Source: Bradyrhizobium sp. 170
GTDB lineage: Bacteria > Pseudomonadota > Alphaproteobacteria > Rhizobiales > Xanthobacteraceae
Assembly (NCBI RefSeq): GCF_023101085.1
Contig: NZ_CP064703.1
Coordinates: 3,534,001-3,598,000, forward strand
Length of the DNA: 64,000 bases
Direction: 5' to 3'
Shown here: in pieces, positions 26,608 to 36,575 of the stretch
Position numbering within the stretch: position 1 is the stretch's first letter
Layout of the letters: each line of letters begins with the position of its first letter
Made by a program: the position numbers and the translations under genes
Notes under the pieces: generated by a model
The model's input: only the letters and a program-made list of their open reading frames with translations
Database searches by the model: none
What the model was told of the DNA's origin: nothing

Positions 26608-27432
26608 CTACTCCGCTGCTGCCAGATGGCGCCGCACGAGCATGGTGCCGCAGTCGAGGTCGCGCCCGACCAGCCGCGTGATTTCCGCGGAGCTGTCTCC
26701 GAGCAGCGCCCGGTAGGAGGCGATCTGGCGCGCGAACAGATTGTAGATCACGACCGCGGGGATCGCAGCCACCAGTCCCAGCGCCGTCGCCAGCAACGCC
26801 TCGGCTATGCCGGGCGCAACCACGGCGAGGTTGGTGGTTTGCGACTTCGAGATGCCGATAAAGCTGTTCATGATCCCCCAGACCGTACCGAACAGTCCGA
26901 CAAAGGGGCCGGTCGATCCGATGGTCGCAAGCACGCCGGTGCCGAGGGCGACGCGCCTGCTTGCCGCCGCCTCGATCTGCTGCAGCCGGGAGGTGATCCT
27001 CACCTTGATCCCCTCCTTGTCCATTCGGTCGGTACTCAACCTGAGTTCGGTCATGGCGCCCTCGAGCAATTGGGCAACCGCGCCTTCAGGAACCTGCCGC
27101 ACGGCTTCATCCACGCCTCGGGCATTGGCGAGTTCGCGCAAGGCGATGCGGGCGTTGCGCCGTACCCTCATCAGCTCGATGCTCTTCGAGAGCCATACCG
27201 TCCAGGTCACTGCGGTCGCAAATATCAGACCGACCATCACCGCTTTGACGACGATGTCGGCCTGCATGAACATGCCCCAGGGGCTAAGATCCCGGGGCAG
27301 CAGCGCGGCCGCGGCCGCCGTCCGTTCCGTGGCGTCATTGGCAGAGGCGGGAAAGAACAGCAGCAACGGCGGAAGTGAAAGAAGCGGAGCGGCGCGGCGA
27401 AACTCGCGTCGAAGTGCATTCCAAGGTTGCAT
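26608..27432 (-). CDS. exbB: Biopolymer transport protein ExbB (MotA/TolQ/ExbB family)
   Basis: A 274-residue integral membrane protein, longer than E. coli ExbB because of an N-terminal signal-like hydrophobic segment (15-31) and a short linker. Three further helices follow: about 57-80 (DIVVKAVMVGLIFATAVTWTVWL), 160-185 (ATIGSTGPFVGLFGTVWGIMN) and 205-230 (IAEALLATALGLVAAIPAVVIYN). The last two carry the family core motifs. It is the first gene of exbB-exbD-tonB. The 24-base element at 27475-27498 lies 43 bases upstream of its start. Confidence 0.94.
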   Translation of the reverse strand: MQPWNALRREFRRAAPLLSLPPLLLFFPASANDATERTAAAAALLPRDLSPWGMFMQADIVVKAVMVGLIFATAVTWTVWLSKSIELMRVRRNARIALRELANARGVDEAVRQVPEGAVAQLLEGAMTELRLSTDRMDKEGIKVRITSRLQQIEAAASRRVALGTGVLATIGSTGPFVGLFGTVWGIMNSFIGISKSQTTNLAVVAPGIAEALLATALGLVAAIPAVVIYNLFARQIASYRALLGDSSAEITRLVGRDLDCGTMLVRRHLAAAE

Positions 27433-27474
27433 CGGGTTGCCTCTGAGGGGGGAATTAACGCCTTAGCCTCATTT

Positions 27475-27498
27475 TGTAGCATCACCTACGTATTGGTG
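27475..27498. promoter_or_regulatory. Putative operator upstream of exbB (second copy)
   Basis: TGTAGC, then ACCTACGT, then TTGGTG, matching the 22122-22145 element at 21 of 24 positions. Here the core is a clean dyad CACC-N8-GGTG, flanked by TAGCAT on the left and ATGCTA (27501-27507 region) on the right, which extends the symmetry. It lies upstream of the leftward exbB gene, in the orientation opposite to the copy before the receptor gene, which is acceptable for a palindromic operator. Confidence 0.5.
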
Positions 27499-27727
27499 CA
27501 AATGCTAACGGGGTGGGGTCTTTTGCCGGTTCCGACGCAACGCAAGCGATCCGCCATTCCCGGGGGGGGGCGGCCCGCCGTGAGCAGGCCGGACCGGCGG
27601 CCTTTCGATTCGCCCGGTTTTTCTGCCGCAATTGTCAATTGCCGGGCTTGCCGCCAGTGGTGTAAAGCGGCGCATCGGCGGCGCTTATTCTCATTCTAAA
27701 AGCGCCGTTCCGCCCGGGAACCGCTTG

Positions 27728-28831
27728 ATGACGTTGTGGTTTGTGTTCGCGCTGATGACGGTCGCGGCGATCTTTGCCGTGCTCTGGCCGCTAAGCCGCG
27801 GCGCTTCCGCGCAGGCCGGCGGCAGTGAGGCTGTGGTCTACAGGGATCAGCTTGCCGAGATCGATCGCGACGTCGCTGCGGGTCTGATCGGCGTGTCCGA
27901 GGCCGAAGCCGCGCGTGTCGAAATCGGCCGCCGCCTGCTCGCCGCCGCGGACGGCCAGCGCGACCTGCCGGCGCGGTCGAACCTCAGTTTGCGCCGCGCT
28001 TCCGCGATCGTGGCGCTGGTAGGGTTGCCGATCGCGGCGGTGACGTTCTACCTCGCGTTCGGATCGCCGTGGCTCGGCGATTTTCCGCTGGCCTCGCGCA
28101 CGCGCACGGCGGATGCCAACCAGCCGCTCGACAACATGGTGGCGCAGGTCGAGGCGCATCTCGAAAAAAATCCGGCAGACGGCCGCGGCTGGACCGTGCT
28201 GGCGCCGGTGCTGGCGCGTCTCGGCCGTTACGAGGATGCGGTCCGGGCCTACCGCAACGCCATCACCTATGCCGGTGACGGCGCGGAGCGCCGCTCTGAT
28301 CTCGGCGAAGCCCTTGCGGGCGCGGCGGGCGGCGTCGTTACGGCGGAGGCCAAGGCGGAATTCGAACGCGCGGTGGCGCAAAGCGCCGAAGAGCCCAAGG
28401 CCAATTATTTCCTCGGGCTCGCCGCCGAACAGGATGGCCGCCAGGCCGATGCCGCCGCGATCTGGCGCGGCATGCTCGCCAAGGCGTCGGCCGACGCGCC
28501 ATGGCGTTCGCTGATCGAGGCGGCGCTGGCGAGGGTCGGCGATCCCACGGCGCCGGCGCTTTCCAGCGATGCGATGGCCGCGGCCAAGGACATGAACGAG
28601 GCCGACCGCGGCGCCATGATCCGCGGCATGGTCGATCGGCTCGCGACCCGGCTGAAGCAGAACGGCGACGATGTCGAGGGATGGTTGCGGCTGTTGCGGG
28701 CCTATATGGTGATGGGAGAACGCGACAAGGCGGCGAGCGCGCTGACGGAGGCGCGGCAGGCGGTCGCCAACGATACCGAGCGCTTGCGCCAGCTCAATGA
28801 GGGCGTGAAGAATCTCGGGCTTGGTGGGTAA
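27728..28831 (+). CDS. ccmI: Cytochrome c maturation protein CcmI (CycH)
   Basis: A 367-residue inner-membrane protein, first gene of the cytochrome c maturation cluster. It has an N-terminal membrane helix (2-22, [20 protein letters not shown]), the CcmI motif [18 protein letters not shown], a second helix (about 97-116) and a periplasmic TPR region ([37 protein letters not shown] read in parts). It presents apocytochrome c to the CcmFH haem ligation complex. Genes for ccmE, ccmF and ccmH follow closely. The ATG at 27728 begins at the first helix. Confidence 0.95.
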   Translation: MTLWFVFALMTVAAIFAVLWPLSRGASAQAGGSEAVVYRDQLAEIDRDVAAGLIGVSEAEAARVEIGRRLLAAADGQRDLPARSNLSLRRASAIVALVGLPIAAVTFYLAFGSPWLGDFPLASRTRTADANQPLDNMVAQVEAHLEKNPADGRGWTVLAPVLARLGRYEDAVRAYRNAITYAGDGAERRSDLGEALAGAAGGVVTAEAKAEFERAVAQSAEEPKANYFLGLAAEQDGRQADAAAIWRGMLAKASADAPWRSLIEAALARVGDPTAPALSSDAMAAAKDMNEADRGAMIRGMVDRLATRLKQNGDDVEGWLRLLRAYMVMGERDKAASALTEARQAVANDTERLRQLNEGVKNLGLGG

Positions 28832-28872
28832 GGCATGATGCCGGAACCCCAAGGCGAGGACAGAGGGAAGCT

Positions 28873-29364
28873 ATGACGCGCAAGCAACGGCGTTTGACCA
28901 TGATCGGCGGTTCGCTCGCGGTGCTCGCCATTGCCGCGGCGCTGGTCTTGAACGCGATGCGTGATTCCATCGTGTTCTTTTCCACGCCGACGATGGCAGC
29001 CGAGAAGCAGATCCCGGCCGGCAAGCGGTTCCGCCTCGGCGGCCTGGTGCAGCCGGGATCGCTGGTGCGCGGCGACAATCTTGCCGTCAATTTCAGCGTC
29101 GCCGATGGCAGCGCCACGGTGCCGGTCGCCTACAAGGGAATTTTGCCGGACCTGTTCCGTGAAGGGCAGGGCGTCGTCACCGAAGGCGCGCTGGACGCCT
29201 CCGGTGTCTTCAGGGCCGATACCGTGCTCGCCAAGCATGACGAGACCTATATGCCCAAGGATGTCGCCGACGCCCTGAAGAAGCAGGGGCACTGGAAGGA
29301 CGATTACGGCGCCAAGCCCGGCGCTGCGGCCGCGGCCGTGCCGGTCCAGGGGGCTTCGAAATGA
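28873..29364 (+). CDS. ccmE: Cytochrome c maturation haem chaperone CcmE (CycJ)
   Basis: A 163-residue haem chaperone anchored by one N-terminal helix (12-30) with an OB-fold in the periplasm. Diagnostic motifs are [38 protein letters not shown] and [13 protein letters not shown], in which the His of AKHDE binds haem covalently and the Tyr of DETY is conserved. It carries haem from CcmC to CcmF. Its stop overlaps the ccmF start by four bases. Confidence 0.97.
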   Translation: MTRKQRRLTMIGGSLAVLAIAAALVLNAMRDSIVFFSTPTMAAEKQIPAGKRFRLGGLVQPGSLVRGDNLAVNFSVADGSATVPVAYKGILPDLFREGQGVVTEGALDASGVFRADTVLAKHDETYMPKDVADALKKQGHWKDDYGAKPGAAAAAVPVQGASK

Positions 29365-31355
29365 TCGCGGAAGCCGGGCATTACGCGCTGGTGCTGGCGC
29401 TCGGACTGGCGCTGATCCAGTCCACCGTGCCGTTGCTCGGCGCGCGCTGGGGCGATCATGCCCTGATGAATGTCGCGCGCTCCACCGCGCTCGCGCAATT
29501 GCTGTTCGTGGCGGCCTCGTTCACGGCGCTGGTGATGCTGCACGTCGTCTCGGATTTTTCCGTCGTCAACGTGTTCGAGAATTCGCACTCGATGAAGCCG
29601 CTGCTCTACAAGATCACCGGCGTGTGGGGCAATCACGAAGGATCGATGCTGCTGTGGGTGTCGATCTTGGCGCTGTTCGGCGGCCTGGTCGCCGCCTTCG
29701 GCAACAATTTGCCGCTGTCGCTGCGCGCCCATGTGCTGGCGGTACAGGGCTGGATCGCCGCCGCGTTCTATCTGTTCATACTGGTCACATCGAATCCGTT
29801 CCTGCGCATCGCGAGTCCCCCGATCGAGGGCCGCGATCTCAACCCGGTGCTGCAGGACATCGGGCTCGCCGTGCATCCGCCGATGCTCTATCTCGGCTAT
29901 GTCGGGTTCTCGATCTCGTTTTCCTTCGCGGTCGCCGCGCTGATCGAAGGCCGCATCGATGCCGCCTGGGCGCGCTGGGTGCGGCCGTGGACGCTGGTGG
30001 CGTGGATCTTCCTCACACTCGGCATCGCGATGGGGTCGTACTGGGCCTATTACGAACTCGGCTGGGGCGGCTGGTGGTTCTGGGATCCGGTCGAGAATGC
30101 TTCCCTGATGCCCTGGCTCGCCGGCACCGCGCTGCTGCATTCCGCCGTCGTGATGGAAAAGCGCAACGCGCTGAAGGTCTGGACCATCCTGCTGTCGATC
30201 CTGACCTTCTCGCTGTCGCTGCTCGGCACCTTCCTGGTGCGCTCGGGCGTCTTGACCTCGGTGCATGCGTTCGCGACCGATCCGGCGCGTGGCGTGTTCA
30301 TCTTGCTGATCCTCTGCATCTTTATCGGCGGCAGCCTGTTGCTGTACGCCTGGCGGGCGTCGGCGCTGAAGCAGGGCGGACTGTTCGCGCCGATCTCGCG
30401 CGAGGGCGCGCTGGTACTCAATAACCTGTTTCTCACTACGGCCTGCGCCACCGTCTTCATCGGAACGCTGTATCCGCTGGCGCTGGAGGTTGTGACCGGC
30501 GACAAGATTTCGGTCGGCGCGCCGTTCTTCAATCTCACCTTCGGTCCCTTGTTCGTGCCGCTGATGGCCGCGATGCCGTTCGCGCCGCTATTGGCATGGA
30601 AGCGCGGCGATCTGGCCGGCGCGGCGCAGCGGCTGATGGCAGCCGGCATTGCGGCGCTGATCGCCATCGCGGTGTTGTGGGCGTGGACCTGGGGCGGTGC
30701 CACGTTCGCACCGCTCGCGATCGGGCTTGCAGTCTTTGTCATCGCGGGCGCGCTGAGCGACCTTGCCGAGCGCACGGCGCTGTTCCGTGCGCCCCTGGCG
30801 ACCGCCATGGCCCGCGCGCGCGGACTGCCGCGGGCAACCTGGGGTACCGCGTTCGCCCATGCCGGCGTCGGCATCGCCCTGATCGGGATCGTCTGCGAGA
30901 CCACCTGGAACAGCGAATATATCGGCTCGATGAAGCCGAACGATGTCGCAAGCGTCGCCGGCTATCAGTTGAAGCTCGACGGCGTCACGCAGCGGCAGGG
31001 GCCGAATTTTCGCGAAATGATCGCCCAGTTCACGGTCACGCTCGACGGCGAGGAGTTGCGCGTGATGGCGCCCTCGAAGCGCAACTTCACCACGCGGGGA
31101 TCGTCGACCACCGAGGCCGCGTTGCTGACCCGCGGCGCCAGCCAGCTTTACGTTTCGCTCGGCGAAACCAATGCCGAGGGCGCCATCGCGGTACGCATCT
31201 ATCACAAGCCGCTGGTGCTCTTGATCTGGTGGGGACCGGTGCTGATGGCGTTCGGCGGCCTGCTGTCGCTCTCGGACCGGCGGCTGCGCGTCGGCGCGCC
31301 GAAGCCTGCCAAGAAGCCTACCAAGGCTGCCCGTGCGCTGCAGCCGGCGGAGTGA
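29361..31355 (+). CDS. ccmF: Cytochrome c haem lyase subunit CcmF (CycK)
   Basis: A 664-residue polytopic inner-membrane protein with about 14-15 helices. The haem-handling WWD region is [18 protein letters not shown], and a second tryptophan-rich motif [12 protein letters not shown] lies near residue 90. Periplasmic His residues such as in [14 protein letters not shown] are family features. With CcmH and CcmI it ligates haem to the CXXCH cysteines of apocytochromes c. It is translationally coupled to ccmE and followed four bases later by ccmH. Confidence 0.97.
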   Translation: MIAEAGHYALVLALGLALIQSTVPLLGARWGDHALMNVARSTALAQLLFVAASFTALVMLHVVSDFSVVNVFENSHSMKPLLYKITGVWGNHEGSMLLWVSILALFGGLVAAFGNNLPLSLRAHVLAVQGWIAAAFYLFILVTSNPFLRIASPPIEGRDLNPVLQDIGLAVHPPMLYLGYVGFSISFSFAVAALIEGRIDAAWARWVRPWTLVAWIFLTLGIAMGSYWAYYELGWGGWWFWDPVENASLMPWLAGTALLHSAVVMEKRNALKVWTILLSILTFSLSLLGTFLVRSGVLTSVHAFATDPARGVFILLILCIFIGGSLLLYAWRASALKQGGLFAPISREGALVLNNLFLTTACATVFIGTLYPLALEVVTGDKISVGAPFFNLTFGPLFVPLMAAMPFAPLLAWKRGDLAGAAQRLMAAGIAALIAIAVLWAWTWGGATFAPLAIGLAVFVIAGALSDLAERTALFRAPLATAMARARGLPRATWGTAFAHAGVGIALIGIVCETTWNSEYIGSMKPNDVASVAGYQLKLDGVTQRQGPNFREMIAQFTVTLDGEELRVMAPSKRNFTTRGSSTTEAALLTRGASQLYVSLGETNAEGAIAVRIYHKPLVLLIWWGPVLMAFGGLLSLSDRRLRVGAPKPAKKPTKAARALQPAE

Positions 31356-31359
31356 GCCG

Positions 31360-31863
31360 TTGAGGAAGCTTCTCGCCAGCGTATTTGTCGTCGCCTTGAT
31401 GGCCGGGTGCCCGGCCGCCTACGCGGTGCAGCCCGACGAGATCATGGCCGACCCGGCGAAAGAGGCGCGGGCGCGCGACCTGTCGCGCGAGCTGCGCTGC
31501 ATGGTGTGCCAGAACCAGTCGATCGACGATTCCGATGCGCCGTTGGCGCGCGACCTGCGGCTCCTGGTGCGCGAGCGGATCGCGACCGGTGAGAGCGACA
31601 GCCAGGTGATCGATTTCCTGGTGGCGCGCTACGGCGAGTTCGTGCTGCTGAAGCCGCGCTTCACGCCGCACACGCTGCTGCTGTGGCTGCTGCCGCCGCT
31701 CGCGTTGATCGGAGGCGGTCTGGCGCTCTGGCTCTACAGCCGCCGCCGCTCGAATAATTCCGGCAGCCCGACCGATCCCTCGCTCCTGCATTTGACGGAA
31801 GAGGAACAGGCGAGGCTGGAGCGCCTGCTCGCGGCCGAGTCCTCGCCAGATAAGCCGGTTTAA
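31360..31863 (+). CDS. ccmH: Cytochrome c maturation thiol protein CcmH (CycL)
   Basis: A 167-residue protein with a signal peptide (1-22), the redox-active LRCMVCQNQSIDDSDAPLA motif (LRCxxCQ), a conserved VARYGEFVLLKPRF stretch and one C-terminal membrane helix (LLLWLLPPLALIGGGLALWLY). The cysteine pair reduces or binds the apocytochrome c thiols before haem attachment. A TTG start at 31360 is chosen because it follows GGAG at a suitable distance, four bases after the ccmF stop. The tail after the helix is cytoplasmic and acidic. Confidence 0.95.
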   Translation: MRKLLASVFVVALMAGCPAAYAVQPDEIMADPAKEARARDLSRELRCMVCQNQSIDDSDAPLARDLRLLVRERIATGESDSQVIDFLVARYGEFVLLKPRFTPHTLLLWLLPPLALIGGGLALWLYSRRRSNNSGSPTDPSLLHLTEEEQARLERLLAAESSPDKPV

Positions 31864-32026
31864 GGTGCGGCAAGAGCTTCTCCTGGTCGAATAGAGACCC
31901 GAAACGAGTAAGGCCCAAAAACTTGCGGTCCACAGATATTCAATCACCAGTAGAAATACGGGTTCGAGACTCGGTAGATTGTGCTATCTTGATACTGATT
32001 GGGATGGTTGCAGAGGATATTTCAAA

Positions 32027-33043
32027 TTGATTCAATTCGAGGGTAACCTCGGAGCACCTGATACGTTTCGATTTCTCGAAGAGAAACTTGCGGCGGGGAT
32101 TTGGAATTATAATGTTTCTACGAGACAGATGCACTGGTCCCGCGGCTTCCACGAGTTGCTGGGACTGAATCCCGGCACGGTTGCTCCGTCGATTGATGAG
32201 TTCAATCGGAGAGTCCATCCAGACGATCGCCCCTTGCGGCGCGACGTCGGTGACATGCTGCGCGACGGCTTGCCGCTCGATCGTGAATTTCGCGTCGTCA
32301 AGCCAAATGGCCGGCTGCGCTGGGTGCACGACCAGGCCGAGATATTGCTCAACGAAGTGGGCGAGCCCGCCAAAATATTGGGCGTTACGCTCGACATCAC
32401 CAGGAATTACGAATCGTTGCAGCCGCTCAGGGCCGGCGTCGAACGTTACGACGCGCTGATCCGGGCGATCGATGGTCTCGTGTGGACCGCCAACTCCGAC
32501 GGGCGCATCACCTCGTTGCAGAATTGGAAAACAAGGGGACTGAGCGGGCCGCTGCTGTTTTATGGGCATGGTTGGGTGGATCTACTGCACGAAGAAGAGC
32601 GGGATACCGCCCTCGGGAACTGGTCGGTCTCGGTCGAAGCCGGACGGCCGTACAAGGTCGAGCATCGTCTGCTGCAGCCCGATGGTGCATACCGGTGGTT
32701 CAGATGCAGTGCCGTTCCGGTCCTGACCCCGGAGGGAAGTATTCAAGAGTGGATGGGGACGTCCACCGACATACATGACCAGAAGCTGCTGGATTTCTCT
32801 GCTGCGCCACCGAGACTCACCGGCGCGCAAATGCGCGCGGCGAGGGGAATTCTGAACTGGTCCGTCAGGCAGCTTGCGGATCGGGCGGCAGTGTCGCCGG
32901 GCGTGGTGCGGCGGCTTGAGGAATATGACGGCGCTCTGCCAGTCTCCGACGAATCGCTGGAAGCATTTCGCAAGGCACTTTTAGATGCGGGGGTCGAACT
33001 GCTGTTTCCGCGAATCGGCAAACCCGGCGTCCGGCCGCGATAA
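32027..33043 (+). CDS. PAS-PAS protein with C-terminal helix-turn-helix
   Basis: A protein of about 338 residues with two PAS_3-like sensor domains: PAS1 near 15-120 (WSRGFHELLGLNPG, FRVVKPNGRLRWVHDQAEI, GVTLDITRNYE) and PAS2 near 130-250 (WVDLLHEEERDTAL, VEHRLLQPDGAYRWFRCSAVPV, STDIHDQK). The C-terminal 65 residues form an XRE-like helix-turn-helix (AQMRAARGILNWSVRQLADRAAVS). There is no kinase, cyclase or phosphodiesterase domain, so the likely output is direct DNA binding or protein interaction. The start is uncertain: TTG at 32027 has AGAGGAT upstream, and TTG at 31979 is also open. Confidence 0.72.
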   Translation: MIQFEGNLGAPDTFRFLEEKLAAGIWNYNVSTRQMHWSRGFHELLGLNPGTVAPSIDEFNRRVHPDDRPLRRDVGDMLRDGLPLDREFRVVKPNGRLRWVHDQAEILLNEVGEPAKILGVTLDITRNYESLQPLRAGVERYDALIRAIDGLVWTANSDGRITSLQNWKTRGLSGPLLFYGHGWVDLLHEEERDTALGNWSVSVEAGRPYKVEHRLLQPDGAYRWFRCSAVPVLTPEGSIQEWMGTSTDIHDQKLLDFSAAPPRLTGAQMRAARGILNWSVRQLADRAAVSPGVVRRLEEYDGALPVSDESLEAFRKALLDAGVELLFPRIGKPGVRPR

Positions 33044-33388
33044 TTGCAGCAGGTTTGCGTGGGCACGCGTGCCTGCGTCGGCCCGCATTTTTAGAACCTC
33101 GCCCGGCGCTGTCGCGAAGTTTGTGATTGCACGTGAAGTTTTGCTCGCCTGGCTACGATTTTTGTATTTGCGGTGGCGCCTGAGCGGCTTTTTTTGCGGC
33201 ATGCATGCAGCATTGGGATAATTTTGCGTAACGTCATTCTAATTATTTTCGTTAACGATACGTCCTACACGCTGACATGCCCGGAGAGCGCAACAGGGGA
33301 CAACAGAATCCGCTCCCCGCGGATATTGAACGAGTGATTTCCGGCTTCGTCAGTGACCGGTTTGAACATGAATTTTGGAGAATTTATT
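33044..33388. other. Intergenic region upstream of the chemotaxis receptor
   Basis: About 345 bases with no convincing gene. An AT-rich stretch (33215-33265) with GTAACGTCATTCTAATTATT is a plausible promoter region for the chemoreceptor. A GGAG ribosome site precedes the ATG at 33389. No operator or RNA element was recognised. Confidence 0.45.
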
Positions 33389-35497
33389 ATGCCCTTCATT
33401 TCAGGACTATGGATTCGCGGCCGGCTCATCGCTGGCTTTGCGGCGGTCTGCGCCATCATCGCGATGGCTGTCGGATACACGGTTGTTGCCGTCGGTGGAG
33501 TCTCCACGATCGTCGAGCGTATGGTGAACCTGCGCACGCCGGTGGCACTCGAAAGCACCGAGATGGTCGGCAACCTCTATTCCACGCTGTCGACGCTGCG
33601 TGGCTACTTGTTGACGGGTAACCCACAGGGCAAACTCGATCGCGCGGCGATGTGGAAGGAACTGGAAACCACCGTGGCCGCCTTCGACAGGCATGCTGAG
33701 CGTTTTACCAATCCCGAGAACAGAAAGAAGTGGGCCGAGACCAAGGGATTGCTCGCGGAGTTTCGCGCTGCCCAGGAAAAGGCCGAGACGATCGCCTTCA
33801 CTCCCGATGCGCTACCTGCTACCAAGATATTATTGACCGAAGCTGGTCCTCGCGCCGAGGCGGTATTTTCGGAGATCACCAACATGATCAACGAAGAGGC
33901 CTCCCTGGAAGCGACATCCGAGCGCAAGAAATTGCTCAAGGCGATGGCTGACACGCGTGGCAATTTCGCCGCGGCCTCGGCTCAGCTTCGTACATATCTC
34001 TTGTCGGGTGACAAGAGCGACAAGGAGAAGTTCGTCAAGCCTTGGGAAAACTTCCAGAACGGCTTTGCCACCTTGAGCAGTCAGAAAGCGTTGCTGACCG
34101 CCACCCAATCGGCGTCGTTCGAGCGGATCAACAAGGCGCAAGGCGAGTTTGTCCCGCTTGTCGAAAAGATGTTCGGTATCCGGGAGTCCGCACATTGGAA
34201 TGTACCGGTCGCAATTCTCATTACAGAAGCGGCACCGCGCGCGCTTAAGATTCTGGATCTGCTTGATGGACCGAAGGGGGCCGATGGCACGCGTTCCGGA
34301 GGCATCAAGACCAACCAGAAGAAGATGCTCACCGAAGAGGCGTTTGCGGTACAGTCGAGCATATCGTTCCTGACGGTGGTCCTGTGGGCGCTGCTTGGGG
34401 TGGGGCTGTTCGCTGGCGCGATGATTGCAGTCTTCACTGCGCGTTCGATCGCCACGCCGATTGGCGTGATCACTGCAACGATGCGAAGGCTCGCAGCCGG
34501 TGACACCTCGGTGAAGGTCGCAGGAATTGAGCGCACCGATGAGATTGGCCAAATGGCGGGCGCCGTGCAGGTCTTCAAGGACAATATGATCGAGGCCGAC
34601 CGGCTGCGTTCCGAACAGGCGGAAATGGAAAAGCGAACCGCCGAGCAACGCAAGGCTGACATGTACAGGCTCGCCGACCAGTTCGAGAGCGCCGTCGGCG
34701 AGATCATCGAGACGGTGTCGTCGTCGTCGACCGAGCTGGAAGCTGCGGCCAATACGCTGACCAGGACTGCAGAGCATACCCAGGAGCTTTCGACCGTGGT
34801 TGCCGCCGCTTCGGAGGAAGCATCGGCAAACGTTCAGTCCGTGGCGTCCGCCAGCGAAGAGATGGCCGCCTCGGTTGGCGAGATCAGCCGACAGGTGCAG
34901 GAATCCGCCAGGATTGCCGGCGACGCCGTGGATCAGGCCCAAAAGACGAACGATCGCGTTTATGCGTTGTCTCAGGCTGCGACACGCATTGGCGATGTCG
35001 TCGAGTTGATCAATACCATTGCAGGCCAGACCAATCTGCTGGCCTTGAACGCAACCATCGAAGCGGCGCGGGCCGGAGAAGCGGGACGCGGCTTTGCCGT
35101 GGTGGCGTCCGAGGTCAAGGCGCTCGCCGAGCAAACCGCGAAAGCGACCAGCGAGATCAGTCACCAAGTTGCAGACATCCAGACGGCGACGCAAGATTCC
35201 GTGGCGGCAATCAGAGAAATCAGCGGCACTATCGGCCGCATCTCGGAAATCTCGGCGGCCATTGCATCCGCGGTCGAGGAGCAGGGAGCGGCCACCCAGG
35301 AGATTTCCCGCAACGTCCAGCAGGCGGCGCAGGGCACGACTCAGGTGGCCTCGAATATCTCCGACGTGCAGCGTGGCGCCAATGAAACGGGGACGGCTTC
35401 ATCGCAGGTGCTTGGGTCGGCGCAATCGCTTTCCCTCGAAAGCAACCGCCTCAAATTGGAGGTCGGCAACTTCCTGAACACGGTGCGCGCGGCGTAA
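33389..35497 (+). CDS. Methyl-accepting chemotaxis protein
   Basis: A 702-residue chemoreceptor. Transmembrane helix 1 (about 10-32) and helix 2 (about 325-348) bracket a large helical periplasmic sensor domain of about 290 residues that resembles helical-bundle ligand-binding modules. A HAMP domain follows ([24 protein letters not shown]), and the cytoplasmic signalling domain (about 440-695) has the hairpin-tip region [29 protein letters not shown] read in parts. No C-terminal CheR-binding pentapeptide is present. The ligand is unknown and no che genes lie nearby. The ATG at 33389 with GGAG upstream is preferred to ATG 33368. Confidence 0.93.
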   Translation: MPFISGLWIRGRLIAGFAAVCAIIAMAVGYTVVAVGGVSTIVERMVNLRTPVALESTEMVGNLYSTLSTLRGYLLTGNPQGKLDRAAMWKELETTVAAFDRHAERFTNPENRKKWAETKGLLAEFRAAQEKAETIAFTPDALPATKILLTEAGPRAEAVFSEITNMINEEASLEATSERKKLLKAMADTRGNFAAASAQLRTYLLSGDKSDKEKFVKPWENFQNGFATLSSQKALLTATQSASFERINKAQGEFVPLVEKMFGIRESAHWNVPVAILITEAAPRALKILDLLDGPKGADGTRSGGIKTNQKKMLTEEAFAVQSSISFLTVVLWALLGVGLFAGAMIAVFTARSIATPIGVITATMRRLAAGDTSVKVAGIERTDEIGQMAGAVQVFKDNMIEADRLRSEQAEMEKRTAEQRKADMYRLADQFESAVGEIIETVSSSSTELEAAANTLTRTAEHTQELSTVVAAASEEASANVQSVASASEEMAASVGEISRQVQESARIAGDAVDQAQKTNDRVYALSQAATRIGDVVELINTIAGQTNLLALNATIEAARAGEAGRGFAVVASEVKALAEQTAKATSEISHQVADIQTATQDSVAAIREISGTIGRISEISAAIASAVEEQGAATQEISRNVQQAAQGTTQVASNISDVQRGANETGTASSQVLGSAQSLSLESNRLKLEVGNFLNTVRAA

Positions 35498-35584
35498 TGG
35501 CGTTCATCTTTGGCTCCGGCGGCGAACCGCCGCGAAGGCGCTAGCCGATATCGGTTCTGCCGGAGGGTGGAAGCTTTGAACCTG

Positions 35585-35611
35585 CTCGGTTCTGATTGCA
35601 TCAGAACCGAG
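35585..35611 (+). terminator. Perfect hairpin downstream of the chemoreceptor gene
   Basis: A 12-base stem with a 3-base loop: CTCGGTTCTGAT, TGC, ATCAGAACCGAG. It lies 88 bases after the chemoreceptor stop and could be a terminator, though no long T-run follows (TTCCATCTTT). It may equally be part of a dispersed repeat, since another palindromic element (GCGTTTTCC at 35631-35639 with GGAAACGC at 35670-35677) lies next to it. Confidence 0.5.
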
Positions 35612-35749
35612 TTCCATCTTTGGCATTGACGCGTTTTCCAGCACCCGAACACCGGCACCAATTTCGTCCGGAAACGCTAATGTCCGCCGATTGCAAGGGC
35701 GCCAGTTTCCGATATGACATCTTATAAGTAACGCTCAGGGGAAACGAAC

Positions 35750-36274
35750 ATGGCCTTTTCACTCTACGACGCCACTGTCGCGAATTATCTGCAGACGCTT
35801 GGCGCGGTCGGCGGTTTCCTCGAGCGCGGCCTGGTCTATTTTCGCGAACAGAACATCGATCCGGAAACCATGGTCGAGGCGCGGCTGGCGCCGGACATGC
35901 TGCCGTTGCGTTTCCAGATCATCTCCGTCGCCCAGCATTCCCGCGGCGCCATCGAGGCCGTGCAGAGCGGAGAATTTCGTCCGCCCTCGTTCAAGACGCC
36001 GTACGACTATGCCGGATTGCAGGGGCTGATCGCGCAAACCCAGGAAGCGCTGTCGGCGTGGACGCCGGAGGCCGTCAATGCGCTCGGCGGCCGCGATGTC
36101 GTCTTTCATCTCGGCGAGCACAAATTGCCGTTCACGGCGGAGGGTTTTCTGATGTCGTTCTCGCTGCCCAATTTCTATTTCCACGCCACCACCGCCTACG
36201 ACATCCTGCGCACCAATGGCGTGCCGCTGGGCAAGCGGGATTTCATGGGCAGGCTGAAGATGAAGAAGAGCTGA
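35750..36274 (+). CDS. DUF1993 domain-containing protein
   Basis: A 174-residue soluble protein of the DUF1993 family, which has a DinB-like helical-bundle look. Features are SLYDATVANYLQTLGAVGGFLERGL, APDMLPLRFQIISVAQHSRGAIE and FYFHATTAYDILRTNGVPLGKRDFMG. Related DinB-type proteins bind metals through His residues; His in VAQHSRG and FHATTAYD would be candidates. The biological role is unknown. A GGGGAAACGAAC sequence precedes the ATG. Confidence 0.85.
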   Translation: MAFSLYDATVANYLQTLGAVGGFLERGLVYFREQNIDPETMVEARLAPDMLPLRFQIISVAQHSRGAIEAVQSGEFRPPSFKTPYDYAGLQGLIAQTQEALSAWTPEAVNALGGRDVVFHLGEHKLPFTAEGFLMSFSLPNFYFHATTAYDILRTNGVPLGKRDFMGRLKMKKS

Positions 36275-36575
36275 GGGGGCCGGGCGGAACGCGATGTGAT
36301 GGCCGCGTTTCCACGCGCCGCTTCTTCCCGTTCCGGTCCGTGCGAGCCGATGGCGTTTTTCCCGGCCAGAGAGGGGCGTTTAGGCGCCAAGAACGCGACT
36401 TGAGCCTTTGCTAAGCCATTGATTGCCTGCGTTATTCTGCCGCAGCCATAAGCCTGCGCATTACAAAAGTTTAATTCCCTAGCCAGCGCGCGGTAAGGCG
36501 ACGAACCCCATCTTCCGTCCTGTCAGGTGCCCAGCCCCCGCACCGTCGAAATCAGGCTCTGGAGATTTTAGAAAC
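36275..36575. other. Intergenic region upstream of the DegP-like gene
   Basis: About 300 bases without a credible gene. It should contain the promoter of the DegP-like protease gene. A GGAG ribosome site is present shortly before the ATG at 36576. I could not identify a regulator site. Confidence 0.4.

Noticed and set aside
27540..27600. G/C-rich run with inverted segments before ccmI considered as a riboswitch
   Set aside because: No conserved riboswitch core could be recognised; it looks like a GC-rich repeat or terminator remnant.
33830..35194. A 454-codon minus-strand frame in the chemoreceptor gene
   Set aside because: Antisense of the coiled-coil signalling region; no independent evidence of coding.
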